The notes under the pieces: model-generated
Database searches by the model: none
What the model saw: the letters and a program-made list of their open reading frames with translations, nothing else
Told to the model about the DNA's origin: nothing
Shown: piece by piece, positions 19,356-28,993 of the stretch
How the letters are laid out: each line of letters begins with the position of its first letter
How positions within the stretch are numbered: the first letter of the stretch is position 1
Made by a program: the position numbers and the translations under genes
Assembly (NCBI RefSeq): GCF_000011365.1
Contig: NC_004463.1
Location: 1,784,001-1,848,000 of the forward strand
Source: Bradyrhizobium diazoefficiens USDA 110
GTDB taxonomy: Bacteria; Pseudomonadota; Alphaproteobacteria; Rhizobiales; Xanthobacteraceae
Reading direction: 5' to 3'
Length of the DNA stretch: 64,000 bases

Positions 19356-20162
19356 TCACGATCCCGCGAAACGCGCATGAAACTGACGAGAACCGCTTTG
19401 CTGGGCGATTTCCCGCCTGTTGCGTTGCGTAGCTTCGGCATTCACAACGAATTCGCCATTGGAAAGCATTGCGGGAATGCTGTCCGAGACGCTTGTCCCA
19501 GCGCCGGAGACGAAGCCGCCGGTGCTAAAGCTAGGTATCGACATAGAGCTGATCGCGGCGACCTTGGCCATACCGGCAGCGAGCACGCCCGCAGCCAACG
19601 CATCATTGAATGGCGGCACGGCCGATGCCAACGCCTTCGTGAAGGCGGTGTAAGTGTTGATCCTTGCCTCGACAATGCCGAACGCTTTAGCCGCCGTCGC
19701 CATAGCCATGCTGTGCTTGCCGAATTCCTGCGAGAGTTGTGCAAATTCGCCCGCCATGGAGGCGCCGGCGGTGTTCCACGTCGATTGGGCGTTCTCCGCT
19801 AGCCTTTGTTGCGCATCCAGGAATTGCTGCGCACTGATCGTATTGGCGTTGAATTGCGCTTGGATCTTAGGCTCCTGTAGGTAACTCTCAGAGGGAGTCA
19901 AGTTCGCTTGGATCGTCTGGAGCCCGGCCAGCGTCATGGCGTATTCCGAAGTCTTCTGCTTCAGCAGGTCGAGCTGCACCTGCTGCGCGGCGGTGATCGC
20001 GGTGTTGTTCGCCCGCGCGATCGACTCCGTTTGCAATTGCAGCTTCATCGCCTCCATTGCGCCGGGAAGCAGTCCATAGGTTGCCACCTCGGCCTTCATT
20101 CCCTCCGGCGACTTGCTTTGCGATGCAATGAACTGATCGACCACGTTTTTTCCGCCCATCAC
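19356..20162 (-). pseudogene. Phage tail tape-measure protein fragment
   Basis: The C-terminal ~260 residues of a tail-length tape-measure protein: a long Ala/Gln-rich helical stretch, then the diagnostic glycine-rich tail FSTGGFVSGAG and AMLSNGEFVVNAEA. The N-terminal bulk is missing; upstream the frame breaks, although DKASKTQKDFNFSV can still be read. The last seven codons lie inside the IS21 end. It indicates a former prophage or phage-like element. Confidence 0.75.
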
Positions 20163-20412
20163 CGAAAAGTTGAAATCCTTCTGAGTCTTCGATGCCTTGT
20201 CCGTCGATGCAGCCGCGGCTTCCTGGGGACCGCGCTCACCGCAGTATCGACCGCGATGAAGGCGCTCGTCACCAGTGGGGTGATTGTTTCACGGCCGCCT
20301 TCGAGAAGGTGAAGGGCGGCATCGCTGGGATTGAGGAGATGGCAAGGCGCCGTGTTCAAAGTCGCTCGCCAAATACATCTCAACCGTCTCCGGTTGCGAG
20401 CCCTTCCACAAA

Positions 20413-21243
20413 TTGTCGACGATTCTTGCGTCATTGATGCCGCTCGAGCCCGCACCGAGCCCGGCAGTGGATGTGCCCGAAGCGCTGAAAGCCAGCTCGC
20501 TCGAGCTGTGGTATCAGCAGAAACTTCATCTCCGGACATTGGTTCCGAGCGGCGCCGAGGCGCTGATCCGGATGCGCCATCCCGCATGGGGCGTCGTGCC
20601 GCCTGCCTACTTCATCCCCGACGAAAGCGATCCGCATTTTCATGCGCTGTCCGAGTTCGTGATCGCGCGCGCGATCGAGGACTGGCGCTATCTGCTCGGG
20701 CAGATCGGACCGGTCGATCTCTCGATCAACCTGCCGATCTCGTTTCTGGCCGACGATGCTGCGGTGCGCGAGCTTTGCTACCGGATTCCGGATCATGCGG
20801 CGTTCGCCGGCCTGCTGATCGAGATCGACAGCGCCGAGGTGATCGACAATCTCGACCTGGCGATCGATGTCGCCCGGCGCGTTCGCCTGCACAATATCGG
20901 CATCTCGATCGACAATGTCGGCGCGAAGTGGCCATCCTTGCTGGGATTGCCGAACTTTCCGTTCGTCCAGCTGAAGGTCGACCATCAATACGTCACCGGT
21001 TGCGCGGATCAGCGCCTCAAGCAGACGGTGTGCCGGCGTATCGTCGAGCTCGCACACGACTCCGGCGCGCAGGTTATTGCGCAGGGGGGCGAGACGCGCG
21101 CGGACTTTCTTGCCGCACATGAGATGGATTTCGATCAGGTCCAGGGTTACCTGTTCGGCAAGCCGATGGGCGTCAAGAAGTTCGCCCGCTCGCGCACGCA
21201 CTTCTCGGAGAAAGAGCCGATCGTCCTGACGCATGGCGCCTAG
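20413..21243 (+). pseudogene. EAL-domain protein, N-terminally truncated and degenerate
   Basis: About 276 residues cover an EAL (c-di-GMP phosphodiesterase-like) domain. The signature appears as GAEALIRM, followed by LSINLP, IEIDSAEVI, ISIDNVG (usual DDFG), LKVDHQYV (usual KID) and IAQGGET (usual EGVET). Key metal-binding and base positions are therefore substituted, and catalysis is doubtful. Rhizobial relatives usually carry an N-terminal receiver or sensor region, absent here because the upstream DNA is phage debris. It may still bind c-di-GMP, or be inert. Confidence 0.65.
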
Positions 21244-21579
21244 TCAGGCGCGAGTGTCGCCATCGATCGCGCGCAGCGCTTCGCCGCGGGCGATCAGGCG
21301 CTTTGTGTGAATCGGCGGATGGAATGACCCTGCCCAGATTAATGAATTCAACGGCTTAACGTGCCGATCGGCGCCGGGCCCCGCGCCAACTCACATGCTG
21401 ACGGCGGTCGTCTTCCCCTCGGCTTTGCTATGCACTTCAAACTCGAGAGATCGATTCGTTCAGGATAATGTCCTGAATAACGAGATAAGCCGTACGGCAG
21501 TTGCCGCACGGCTCTTCCGGAGTTCGTCATTCACTGCGCGGATCCGGTAGCGACGCGCTGAGCCGCCGTCTTGGCAGAC
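21244..21579. other. Intergenic, no supported gene
   Basis: About 330 bp between the EAL fragment and a pair of small minus-strand genes. A hairpin with TGCCGTACGGC and GCCGCACGGC-like arms near 21490-21515 may end leftward transcription from those small genes. Confidence 0.35.
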
Positions 21580-21771
21580 TTATTGGACGCGCTCGTCGGC
21601 GACCTTCTTCTCAGAAGAGAGCTCGGTCGTAATTCTGCGCATTGCCACGGCCTGGGCCTGAACTTTTTGGCTAACACGCTCGAACTCAGCCATCTGGTTC
21701 TGGAAACCGGCATCCTGGGTCTGCTGGGTAGCAGGAGCGGCGCCGTTACCGCCAACACTATTAACCGCCAT
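21580..21771 (-). CDS. Small helical protein, second gene behind a tts box
   Basis: A 63-residue protein starting MAVNSVGGNGAAPATQQ. A flexible Gly/Ala/Gln-rich N-terminus is followed by one long amphipathic helix (FQNQMAEFERVSQKVQAQAV...). It begins 2 bp after the preceding gene's stop, so the two are a translationally linked pair under the tts box at 22030-22068. Size and shape would suit a small secreted component or chaperone of type III secretion. I do not recognise the family and do not assign it as a needle protein. Confidence 0.55.
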   Translation of the reverse strand: MAVNSVGGNGAAPATQQTQDAGFQNQMAEFERVSQKVQAQAVAMRRITTELSSEKKVADERVQ

Positions 21772-21773
21772 GT

Positions 21774-21971
21774 CTATTCACCTTTCTTTATGATAGTCGT
21801 TAGTTGTGGCCTGCTACGTCGGGCGGGCCGACGATACGAGGGGCAGGAATAGAAAGAAAGACGGTGCTCGCCCCCCAGACTTCTCAGGCTCAGTTCGGCG
21901 CTCTTGCCGAGACCAACGGTCTTGGGCTGTACGTTGTCCGTTTTGCCGGCGTTCTTGTTTTCGGCGGCCAT
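21774..21971 (-). CDS. Small basic protein, first gene behind a tts box
   Basis: A 65-residue protein (MAAENKNAGKTDNVQPK...). The N-terminal ~30 residues are Ser/Asn/Lys-rich, as in many type III secretion signals; the rest is basic. The tts box lies about 60-100 bp upstream on the same strand, and the next small gene follows after 2 bp. Function unknown; TtsI-dependent expression is inferred from the box. Confidence 0.5.
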   Translation of the reverse strand: MAAENKNAGKTDNVQPKTVGLGKSAELSLRSLGGEHRLSFYSCPSYRRPARRSRPQLTTIIKKGE

Positions 21972-22029
21972 CGCTTTCTCCTATGCTCGTCTTGTTACGT
22001 CTCAATAGACGTGCTCGCCTAGAGTTCAG

Positions 22030-22068
22030 CAGCCTCACGCTAGGCGCGCTACCTTTCGAGAAGCTGAC
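22030..22068 (-). promoter_or_regulatory. tts box (TtsI-binding promoter element)
   Basis: On the minus strand the sequence reads GTCAGCTTCTCGAAAGGTAG, matching the conserved 5' part of rhizobial tts boxes (GTCAGnTTnTCGnAAG). It lies upstream of the two small minus-strand genes. Confidence 0.75.
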
Positions 22069-22142
22069 GAGTCTCGGTCGGGGTGATTAGGTCGATCCTT
22101 TGCAGCAGCCCATCACCTGCCGGCAGCTGCAACCTCACCTAG

Positions 22143-22972
22143 GGTCTGTACCTAAATAGCGCCACGTGATTCTCTTGCCTACGTGTTGATTCGGGGGCGA
22201 GAGAATGCGCGCTGGTTTTTTTGGCTGAACGACAGGCAATGGGCGCGTATCGAACCGCATCTGCCGAGGGGACTGACGGGGCCGGATCGGGACGACGACC
22301 GACGCATCGTCAGCGGCATCATTCACATGCTGCAATCGGGTGCACGATGGCGTGATTGTCCACGTGAATACGGCCCTTACACGACGATCTACAATCGCTT
22401 CAATCGCTGGGCCAAGCGAGGACGATGGTGCGCAATCTTCGAAGCGCTGGCCAAGCCTGGCGAAGACGGCGTCGTACTGTCGCTCGACTCGACCTCGATT
22501 AAAGCTCACCGGTGTGCCTCCGGCGGAAAAGGGGAAGCACAATCAAGCAATCGGCCGCTCGCGCGGAGGCCGCACGACAAAAATCCATGCGCTGAGCGAT
22601 CCGCTCTGCCGGCCGGTCGTCCTGCATCTGACTCCAGGCCAGGATGCCGATATCGCTGCGGCTCCCGATGTCCTGGCGCTCGCGCCACCCATGAGCGTGC
22701 TCCTCGCCGACAAAGGGTATGATGGCGACAAGCTTCGCGGCGCAATCATTCGTCGTGGCGCCAAGCCCGTAATCCCCAATAAATCTAACCGTGTCGTCAT
22801 CCATCGCTTCAACAAACGCGCCTACAAAGGACGAAATGTCATCGAACGCTGCTTTTGCAGGCTCAAGGACTTCCGGCGCATCGCCATGCGATATGACAAG
22901 CTCGCCCGTAATTTTTTGGCCGCTGTTCATCTCGCCGCTCTCGTCGCATATTGGCTCAATTGAGTCTGGACC
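22143..22972 (+). mobile_element. IS5-family (IS427/IS1031-like) element, copy a, frame-damaged
   Basis: An 830-bp element between CTAG direct repeats (22139-22142 and 22973-22976), with ends GGTCTGTACC... and ...GTCTGGACC. The transposase is in two overlapping frames, as expected for programmed frameshifting: the orfA part contains DRQWARIEPHLPRG and SLDSTSIKAHR, and the orfB part contains ADKGYDGDK and RNVIERCFCRLKDFRR. Compared with the copy at 55309 it lacks a base near 22217, so translation from the usual ATG stops after seven residues. The A4G6 slippery run is changed here to AAAAGGGGAA. Confidence 0.85.
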
Positions 22973-22976
22973 CTAG

Positions 22977-24423
22977 CACTACTTTGGCAGAATGTGTTTT
23001 GGCCGCTGTTTTTCAAGGATTTGCTTTCGGCAATATGGGCATTGCTGAGGCGGCGGCCGAAGGATGAGATCGACGATGGCATGGCGTACGGCGGGCATGG
23101 TTGGTTGAGGCGGAGGCCCGTTGATTCTTTTTTTTCCGCCCCGCGTATGCGAGGCGACGATGTTGCAGGAAGGCGTAGGCAATCATTGTCATAAGGGCGT
23201 GGCGATGAAGACCTTGCCATGATCGCCCTTCGAAGTGATCAAGTCCAAGCTCCTCCTTCAACTGTTGATGCGCCTGCTCACAAATCCACCGTGCCTTGAT
23301 GGTGGCGGCCAGCGTGCGCAGATCCGTCGTCGCCGGAAGATTGGCGAGATAGTATTTGCTCTCCCCGGAGGCACGTTGCTCGCCAATGAGCCAGACTTCG
23401 TCGCCTGGGAGATGCTGCTGACCTTTATCCCATATCCGCTGCGGAGGGCCGTCGGCGGTGCGGACACGGAGGGCAGCAAATCGGGCTTTGAGCCGACCTT
23501 TCGTCCCGCTACGCCAACTCACGGTTTTCCATTTGGCGCTGGCCAGCATTTGTTCTGCCGCAATCGATAAGATATCGGGCACGTGGTGCTTTCGTGGTTT
23601 GCCACGGACTTTGGTGATCGGCCAAATGAGCTTCACATCGACGGGATACACTTTCTGGTGCCGAGGGATACCGACCGCCCAGGCCAGCCCGCGCTCTGTT
23701 AGCCCTTGTCGAAACGGTGCGCTGAGGCCGTATCCTGCATCCGCCAGCACACATCCAAAGCGCATGTTGGCTGCCATCGCGCGGTCAATCTCGGCCAAAG
23801 CGATCTCCGGCTTGGACCGTGGCGTTCGGTGTTCGATTGGCACGCGAGCGCGCTTCAAACGGGGCATGTCGCTTGTCCAGCTGTCAGGCAGAAAGAGACG
23901 TAACGCGACCATCACTGGCACTTCGCCGCGCGCAAGCGTTAAAGACACCAGCGTTTGGCAATTTGCAGTTTTACCGAGAGCCGATGCGTATTGCGCCGCA
24001 ACACCGACCGGTCGCTCACCCTTCTTCGGCAGTGAGGTGTCATCAATAACCAGCACCGCATCCCTGCCGCCGACGAGTCGGTCCGCCTGGTTGAGCAGCT
24101 CTGTCTCCAGCGGCGTCGCGTCCCAGACACCGTCGGCAATGAAATGGTGCAACTGGTCGTAGTTGCTCGTGACAAGGCGTTCCGCCATCGGCTGAACGCT
24201 CTTGCGATCGCCAGGACCGATCAATCCCGCAACATACAGAGGACACATCCGCTGCCGGGTCTTATGACCCAGCCGGTCCAAGAACGGCATCAGCCAGCGT
24301 TCGAGTTCGTCTTCCCATCCCGGCATGGTCAGCCCTCCAAGAGCCGACCACCCATGAATCATTGAAAAATTGATTCGGGAATCCTATAAAACGCGGCAAA
24401 ATCAACAATCTGCCAAAGTAGTG
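22977..24423 (-). mobile_element. IS701-family insertion sequence
   Basis: A 1.45-kb element with inverted ends CACTACTTTGGCAGA, flanked by the 4-bp target repeat CTAG (22973-22976 and 24424-24427). It inserted exactly at the CTAG that ends the IS5-family copy a, so the two elements share that tetranucleotide. Confidence 0.85.
23013..24362 (-). CDS. IS701-family transposase
   Basis: A 449-residue DDE transposase that looks complete. Motifs include VLVIDDTSLPKKG (first catalytic Asp region), CVLADAGYG (second) and KEELGLDHFEGRSW (catalytic Glu region). The C-terminal tail after AYAFLQHRR is basic and cysteine-free. The start at 24362 gives MIHGWSALGGLTMPGW; the Met at residue 13 is an alternative start. 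Confidence 0.88.
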   Translation of the reverse strand: MIHGWSALGGLTMPGWEDELERWLMPFLDRLGHKTRQRMCPLYVAGLIGPGDRKSVQPMAERLVTSNYDQLHHFIADGVWDATPLETELLNQADRLVGGRDAVLVIDDTSLPKKGERPVGVAAQYASALGKTANCQTLVSLTLARGEVPVMVALRLFLPDSWTSDMPRLKRARVPIEHRTPRSKPEIALAEIDRAMAANMRFGCVLADAGYGLSAPFRQGLTERGLAWAVGIPRHQKVYPVDVKLIWPITKVRGKPRKHHVPDILSIAAEQMLASAKWKTVSWRSGTKGRLKARFAALRVRTADGPPQRIWDKGQQHLPGDEVWLIGEQRASGESKYYLANLPATTDLRTLAATIKARWICEQAHQQLKEELGLDHFEGRSWQGLHRHALMTMIAYAFLQHRRLAYAGRKKKNQRASASTNHARRTPCHRRSHPSAAASAMPILPKANP

Positions 24424-24427
24424 CTAG

Positions 24428-25019
24428 TGAGGCTAGCAGCGAAATTCTGACCTACGTGCGCGGTCAGGCGCGCACTTGGATCGATCGGCCAACAGGTTGG
24501 CTGTGGCGTTTGTCGATCAGCGCTGAGTCATCCAATCTGAAGTCTTTGGAGACTCATGGCGTGGGGCGGTAGCCTGGTTAGGGCCGCGCGCTGATGCTGT
24601 AGAGGCTGTTGGTGTGATCGCCCGTATCCCCACAGATCGCGTCCGGAATCTTCGGATCGCCGCTGGCGGCAATAGCGGCGTGGCCGGAGCGGTTGGAATG
24701 CTGCTTCCCAGATCCGCTGGAGTGACTGGCGGAATTGCGGCGACCGCGTCACTTATCGACAGAATGATATGCCTCTCGGTCCCGATGATTGTTGCATCAA
24801 GAGCAAGCGGCGTGAATCTCGCATGCAACAGGACCGATCGGCGCAGCCGACATCGGACAGTCGATCGATGTTAACGAAGCGACGTATCACATGTGATCGG
24901 CGGGCGTCGATAGTTGCCTGAGATGGTCCGTCGTGACGGCCGGCCGCCGCGAGCAACCATGCGATCCGCACCCCTCGGATGCTACGAGGGTTGCGATGCT
25001 CAGTCGGTGGTTCATTGTC
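24428..25019. other. No supported gene
   Basis: Open frames occur on both strands, for example around 24517-24828, but their composition is not convincing and no family is recognisable. The right edge is the tts box serving nopE. Confidence 0.35.
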
Positions 25020-25053
25020 GTCAGCTTTTCGACAGGTGCTGCAGGTAGAGTCC
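25020..25053 (+). promoter_or_regulatory. tts box upstream of nopE
   Basis: Reads GTCAGCTTTTCGACAGGTGC, matching the tts-box core. It lies about 210 bp before the nopE start, a longer leader than for the other effectors in this window. Confidence 0.75.
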
Positions 25054-25261
25054 CTGCGAGTTCGATGGGCGCGATATGCTCGCGCCGAGCCGCTGCGAAG
25101 GTGATGAGAGAGGGGGCTCATCGAGGCTGCCGGGGCTGGTGGCGAGAGGCATTCATTCGCTCACCATCGGGCCAAGGGTGCGGCCTGAAATGCTTCCTGT
25201 TGATGCGCGCATAACGCTCGCAGTTTTACCGCTTTCTTCGATGCAATCAGGAGTGAACTAA

Positions 25262-26800
25262 ATGGCGTATCTTCCCGTGGCCGGTCTCCCCGTGGTCGGC
25301 GCACTCGATTCGACGGTGAATGGGGTGGGGTCAGAGGGGGTGGTTGCCAGCCCAGCTTTCAGCACACTGTTGGGACAGTATGTCACGCCGGGTGCCTACC
25401 AGTACCTGCCGGCAGGCGCTGCCGTCGTTGTCGCTCCGGTGGTCGTTCCTGCAGGTGGCGTCACAACCGCTGTCGTGGCTCCGGCGGTCGTCACTCCAGT
25501 CGTGGCTGCTCCCGTGTACATGATGGCTCCGCCTCCTCCTTTCATGCTGTTGAGCCAGCAAAGTTCGGGTTCGGAGCCTTCCGTCGATCCGGTATGGACG
25601 CATGAGGTCAAGGATGGCAAGGCCACGATCAACCTCGGCGACAAATATACGATCACAGCCAATGAGAAGGATGGCACCTGGACCGTCCGCAACAACCAGA
25701 CCGGCCATGTCACGAAGATCCATGGCGATCCCCATGTTGACGCTAACGGGGACGGCAAGGATGACTTCGACTTCAAGAAAGATATGACCTTCCAGCTCGA
25801 CGATGGGACCAAGATTACCGTCAATAATGTCGACTACGGTAATGGTGAGACCATCTCCTCAAGGCTGACCATTACGAACGGCCACAACGCGATGGTTGTG
25901 GAGGGGCTCGGCGACGACAAGGATGGCAAAAACAATCTGAGGGTGACTCAGTCCAACGCTGGCATGACTCTTGATGAGCTGACACCCGATGGTGCCCAGA
26001 CGATCCATGAGAGCGGCCAAGGCTGGGTCGATGGCGCCGGCGGCGTGGTGAATCAGGCGAGTATCGATGCCGGCGAACAGGGTCGCGCGCCGGGCAACTA
26101 CCAGTCTGCAAGCGCAACGCCTGCCAGTGCAACACCCGTGTTCTTCGTTCCTCCTCCACCGCCGCCTCTTGCGATGGTTCCGTTTGCCGTCGCTCAGACG
26201 CCAGCGCCGTCATCTCAGCCAGCGCCAGTGTGGTCGCACGAGGTCAAGGACGGCAAGGCGACGATCAACCTTGGTGATAAGTATACGATCACGGCCGATG
26301 AGAAGGACGGCACCTGGACCGTTAGGAACAACCAGACCGGCCATGTCTCGAGGATCCACGGCGATCCTCACGTCGATGCTAATGGCGACGGCAAGGACGA
26401 TTTCGACTTCAAGAAAGGTATGACCTTCCAGCTCGACGACGGCACGAAGATTACGGTGGACACGGTCAATTATGGCAAGGGAAAAACCATCTCCTCGAAG
26501 CTCACCATCACCAACGGCGACAATGCCATGGTTGTGGAGGGACTCGGCGACGACAAGGATGGGAAAAACAATCTGAAGGTCACGCAGTCTAATGCTGGGC
26601 GAACGCTTGATCAGCTGACGTCCGATGGAGCTCAGACAATCCATGAGACAAATCAGGGGTGGGTTGACAACTCCGGACGCAAGGTGACGCAGTCGGTGAT
26701 CAACCACAATGAGAACCCGGATGCGCCGCCGGATTTCAAGACGATGATGCGCGAGGCCATGTTCCGGCGCATTTTCGGTCGCGATGCACAGCCGGCATGA
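25262..26800 (+). CDS. nopE: Type III effector NopE with two DUF1521 self-cleaving domains
   Basis: A 512-residue protein from an ATG preceded by GGAG. After an Ala/Val/Pro-rich N-terminus (about residues 1-110), two DUF1521 (metal-ion-inducible autocleavage) domains follow, around residues 110-270 and 325-485. Each carries the cleavage motif GDPH (G155-H158 and G367-H370) followed by an Asp-rich, EF-hand-like DANGDGKDDFDF that would bind calcium. In NopE1 of B. japonicum such domains cleave between Asp and Pro when calcium is present, probably after delivery into plant cells. The linker between domains is proline-rich. The domains are very alike, implying internal duplication. Expression should depend on TtsI through the box at 25020. 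Confidence 0.88.
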   Translation: MAYLPVAGLPVVGALDSTVNGVGSEGVVASPAFSTLLGQYVTPGAYQYLPAGAAVVVAPVVVPAGGVTTAVVAPAVVTPVVAAPVYMMAPPPPFMLLSQQSSGSEPSVDPVWTHEVKDGKATINLGDKYTITANEKDGTWTVRNNQTGHVTKIHGDPHVDANGDGKDDFDFKKDMTFQLDDGTKITVNNVDYGNGETISSRLTITNGHNAMVVEGLGDDKDGKNNLRVTQSNAGMTLDELTPDGAQTIHESGQGWVDGAGGVVNQASIDAGEQGRAPGNYQSASATPASATPVFFVPPPPPPLAMVPFAVAQTPAPSSQPAPVWSHEVKDGKATINLGDKYTITADEKDGTWTVRNNQTGHVSRIHGDPHVDANGDGKDDFDFKKGMTFQLDDGTKITVDTVNYGKGKTISSKLTITNGDNAMVVEGLGDDKDGKNNLKVTQSNAGRTLDQLTSDGAQTIHETNQGWVDNSGRKVTQSVINHNENPDAPPDFKTMMREAMFRRIFGRDAQPA

Positions 26801-26834
26801 GGCCTGATCCCGGGGATGTCGGAAACTCGTGGAA

Positions 26835-26860
26835 GCGGGCGCTAGCGCCCGCCTTTCATT
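26835..26860 (+). terminator. Rho-independent terminator after nopE
   Basis: A perfect 18-bp palindrome GCGGGCGCTAGCGCCCGC followed by CTTTCATTTTC, 35 bp after the nopE stop. Confidence 0.7.
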
Positions 26861-27514
26861 TTCGCCAAACGGCCGCGAGAAGGGCAGCTTGGCGATCTAT
26901 CGATTTAGGATCGACGGTAACAGCCAGATTGTCTTGGCAATCGCAGCCTTGGCGCCGACAAACGGGCGGAGGGCCTCCAGGCCCGGCTACCCGGCTAGAA
27001 TTGCTGCGGCGCGTTGCCGGCGATGGAGGCGCTGCACGGGAACGGTGCTCTCAGGTCTGTCTGCACGTCAACGTCCTGCAGATGCAGGCGTCGCAGCGAA
27101 AATCCCGGCCAAGATCGTAGATTGGATTGGGGACGGCCTCGGCGGCGCGATCTACCCTCGGCTCAGAAGCATAAGCCACTGTTTCGCGTTGAGCCCTGCC
27201 TGTCTTTAGCCTACGAAGCCGGGCGTGAACCCTTGCGCTCCCAGAACATCCATCATCCTCTCACGAAGCCGGAGGCGCCATGGCTTTGAGCATCACCATT
27301 TCCGTCAAAGTCTGCTGTTGGGGACGCCAAAGGGACGTCGCAGCAGCCCGCTGCCAAAAAGATCCAGGTGCATTCGGATTCGCGGAGCAGTTCGCAGCGG
27401 ACCTGAAAGATCATAGAATGCGCATCTAACTGCTGGCGTGTGCCAAGTCTCACTTGGCACGTCTTCGATTCAATCACCAGGCGGCCGTATCGCTATCTGG
27501 CGCCGACCATCGGC
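26861..27514. other. No supported gene
   Basis: About 650 bp between nopE and a small minus-strand gene. The open frames have no recognisable content. Confidence 0.35.
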
Positions 27515-27718
27515 TCATCCATCATCAAGCTCGCTCATGGCCTCATCCATATCCGACTGCGAATCGCTTATGACTTGCGTCGCGACGGAAACGAGAGCCT
27601 TTTCGAATGCTCGGCGCAGTAGCGCTGCACGCGTGTCATCGCCGCCGTTCTCGGCGGTGTCGGAGGGGGCGCCAACCTGCGACGCTGTTGCATTGATATC
27701 GGCTGCGTCTGCGTTCAT
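27515..27718 (-). CDS. Small acidic protein behind a tts box, candidate secreted protein
   Basis: A 67-residue protein. The first ~25 residues are Ser/Thr/Ala/Asp-rich and unstructured (MNADAADINATASQVGAPSD), as in a type III secretion signal. The rest is a helix (RAALLRRAFEKALVSVATQV) with an acidic tail ending SELDDG. A tts box lies 42-79 bp upstream on the same strand. I do not recognise a family. The shape would suit a small effector, a pilus subunit or a chaperone. Confidence 0.6.
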   Translation of the reverse strand: MNADAADINATASQVGAPSDTAENGGDDTRAALLRRAFEKALVSVATQVISDSQSDMDEAMSELDDG

Positions 27719-27759
27719 GTCGTAACACCCGGATAGCGGCGTCGCCTAGATGACCTATC

Positions 27760-27797
27760 CTCTTCATGCTAGCAGGAGCAGCTTGCGAAAAGCTGAC
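27760..27797 (-). promoter_or_regulatory. tts box upstream of the small acidic gene
   Basis: On the minus strand it reads GTCAGCTTTTCGCAAGCTGC, a close match to the tts-box core. Confidence 0.75.
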
Positions 27798-28346
27798 TAA
27801 GATCGAGCTTCCTTGGCGGCTTCATCCATGATCGAGAAGGATCATGAGCACGCGCCAGCGGAAGTGATGACATTCAAAGCGGCGCGCGATGCTGCTGTCG
27901 AGCTGGCTGCACGCAAGCGGGCCAATCTCGTCAAGGTGCTGCCTTAAAGCATTGCGGACTCAGGGCTTTACCTCCGACGGTTCAATCACGAAGTAGCATG
28001 TACCGGGGCGAAGGCCGCATACGTTATCGCAGGTGCACGGGCCGCCATCACATTCGTCTCCTTTTCCGCCAGTTAGCAATTCGTGGAACAGAAACGCGCC
28101 CTCTGCAAATTCCTTTGCGTTGCCTTGGCGAACTCCTCGGATACCGTTTTTCGATTGAGCGATTGCTTTCGTATACAGATGAAGTTTCGGGCAGTTCGCA
28201 GCAATGCCGAACGCCGCGCCCTGCAGAAATGCAACGCTTCGGCCATCGGCGTGCGCTGATGATGAGCACGGCCGTTGTTGGCGATTTGAACAACATCAGA
28301 CCTCTTGTCCCCATAACACCATACCGATTGCGGCGCTAAAGCATCG
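27798..28346. other. No supported gene
   Basis: A 39-codon frame at about 27828-27947 (MIEKDHEHAPAEVM...) is open but short and unrecognised. The rest holds nothing that I can support. Confidence 0.35.
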
Positions 28347-28570
28347 CTACCCTGCTGTTGGCTGATCTTCCTTATCCGCGCCGCGCATCAGGATCTTCAG
28401 CGCATCATCCGGCAACGGCCGCTGCAGTGCCTTTGCTTCATCCCGCGGCGCGCGCATCCATACGTCGCGCTCCTCATCGGTCGTCAGGAAGCCATAAACG
28501 AGGTGAGGGCCGGGGGCCGGCTTGGACTTGGTGCCCCGGTCGCCCTTGAACCCGGTCCAGATGCCCGCGA
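28347..28570 (-). pseudogene. SRAP (YedK/HMCES-like) C-terminal fragment
   Basis: About 73 residues match the C-terminus of SOS-response-associated peptidases, which crosslink to abasic DNA sites: LVYGFLTT, then [20 protein letters not shown]. The His-containing region between these two blocks (HPKAMPV in relatives) is deleted, and the catalytic N-terminal Cys half is absent. It is fused in frame to an unrelated remnant upstream. Confidence 0.65.
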
Positions 28571-28993
28571 TCAGATGGGCATGGCGGCTACCGGCCGGTT
28601 GTACACGCCGCTCGCGGGAGAGATCGACAGGCGCGCAGCCAGCCAAGGAGCAAGGTTGTGTTCCAGCCAGCCATGGCAATCGCTGATGAGCGATCCTCAT
28701 CAGTGGTCGCGTTGTCGACCGTGGTGAGGCATCCGGGCGAAACTTTGCGCCGCAATGCTGCTCGAAGAACAGGGAGTCGTCCAGAAACCTGACGGCGTTT
28801 GCCAATGAGGTTGGTGAGCGTGATTTTGGTTTGATGAGCGCTCATCCATGCGAATAAGTTGCTGAGAAACACGATGCCAGCAGGTCGGACAAAGCCGAGA
28901 TTGCCGAAATCGTTGATGACCTCCGGCGGCCAGCCGTTGACGGCGTGCGCCGCAAGATCGGCCGCAACCTTCGACAGGGACAGTCCATTGAAC
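28571..28993 (-). pseudogene. STAS/ATPase-type regulator remnant
   Basis: Pieces in two frames (VAADLAAHAVNGW, NLGFVRPAGIVFLSNLFAWM, then [16 protein letters not shown] and [10 protein letters not shown]) read as one decayed protein. The pattern resembles regulators with an N-terminal STAS-like segment and a C-terminal anti-sigma-type ATPase, whose ATPase part is missing. The upstream end is cut by the IS6-family copy at 28994. Confidence 0.45.

Larger units (their letters stand above)
17035..19377 (-). mobile_element. IS21-family insertion sequence, copy 1 (complete)
   Basis: A 2.34-kb element with istA and istB on the minus strand. Both ends carry three tandem copies of a ~23-bp unit containing GGATCGTGAGC or CGATCGTGAGC, the iterated transposase-binding sites typical of the family. 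The outermost bases are TG...CA. It interrupts an IS66 remnant on the left but abuts a phage tape-measure fragment on the right, so flanking DNA has been deleted or rearranged. A second copy starts at 62308. Confidence 0.88.

Noticed and set aside
20431..21234. 267-codon minus-strand frame opposite the EAL gene
   Set aside because: Shadow frame; the EAL domain on the plus strand explains the sequence.
21580..21771. Assignment of the 63-residue protein as NopA or a needle subunit
   Set aside because: Size and helix fit loosely, but the characteristic needle motifs are not seen. Left unnamed.
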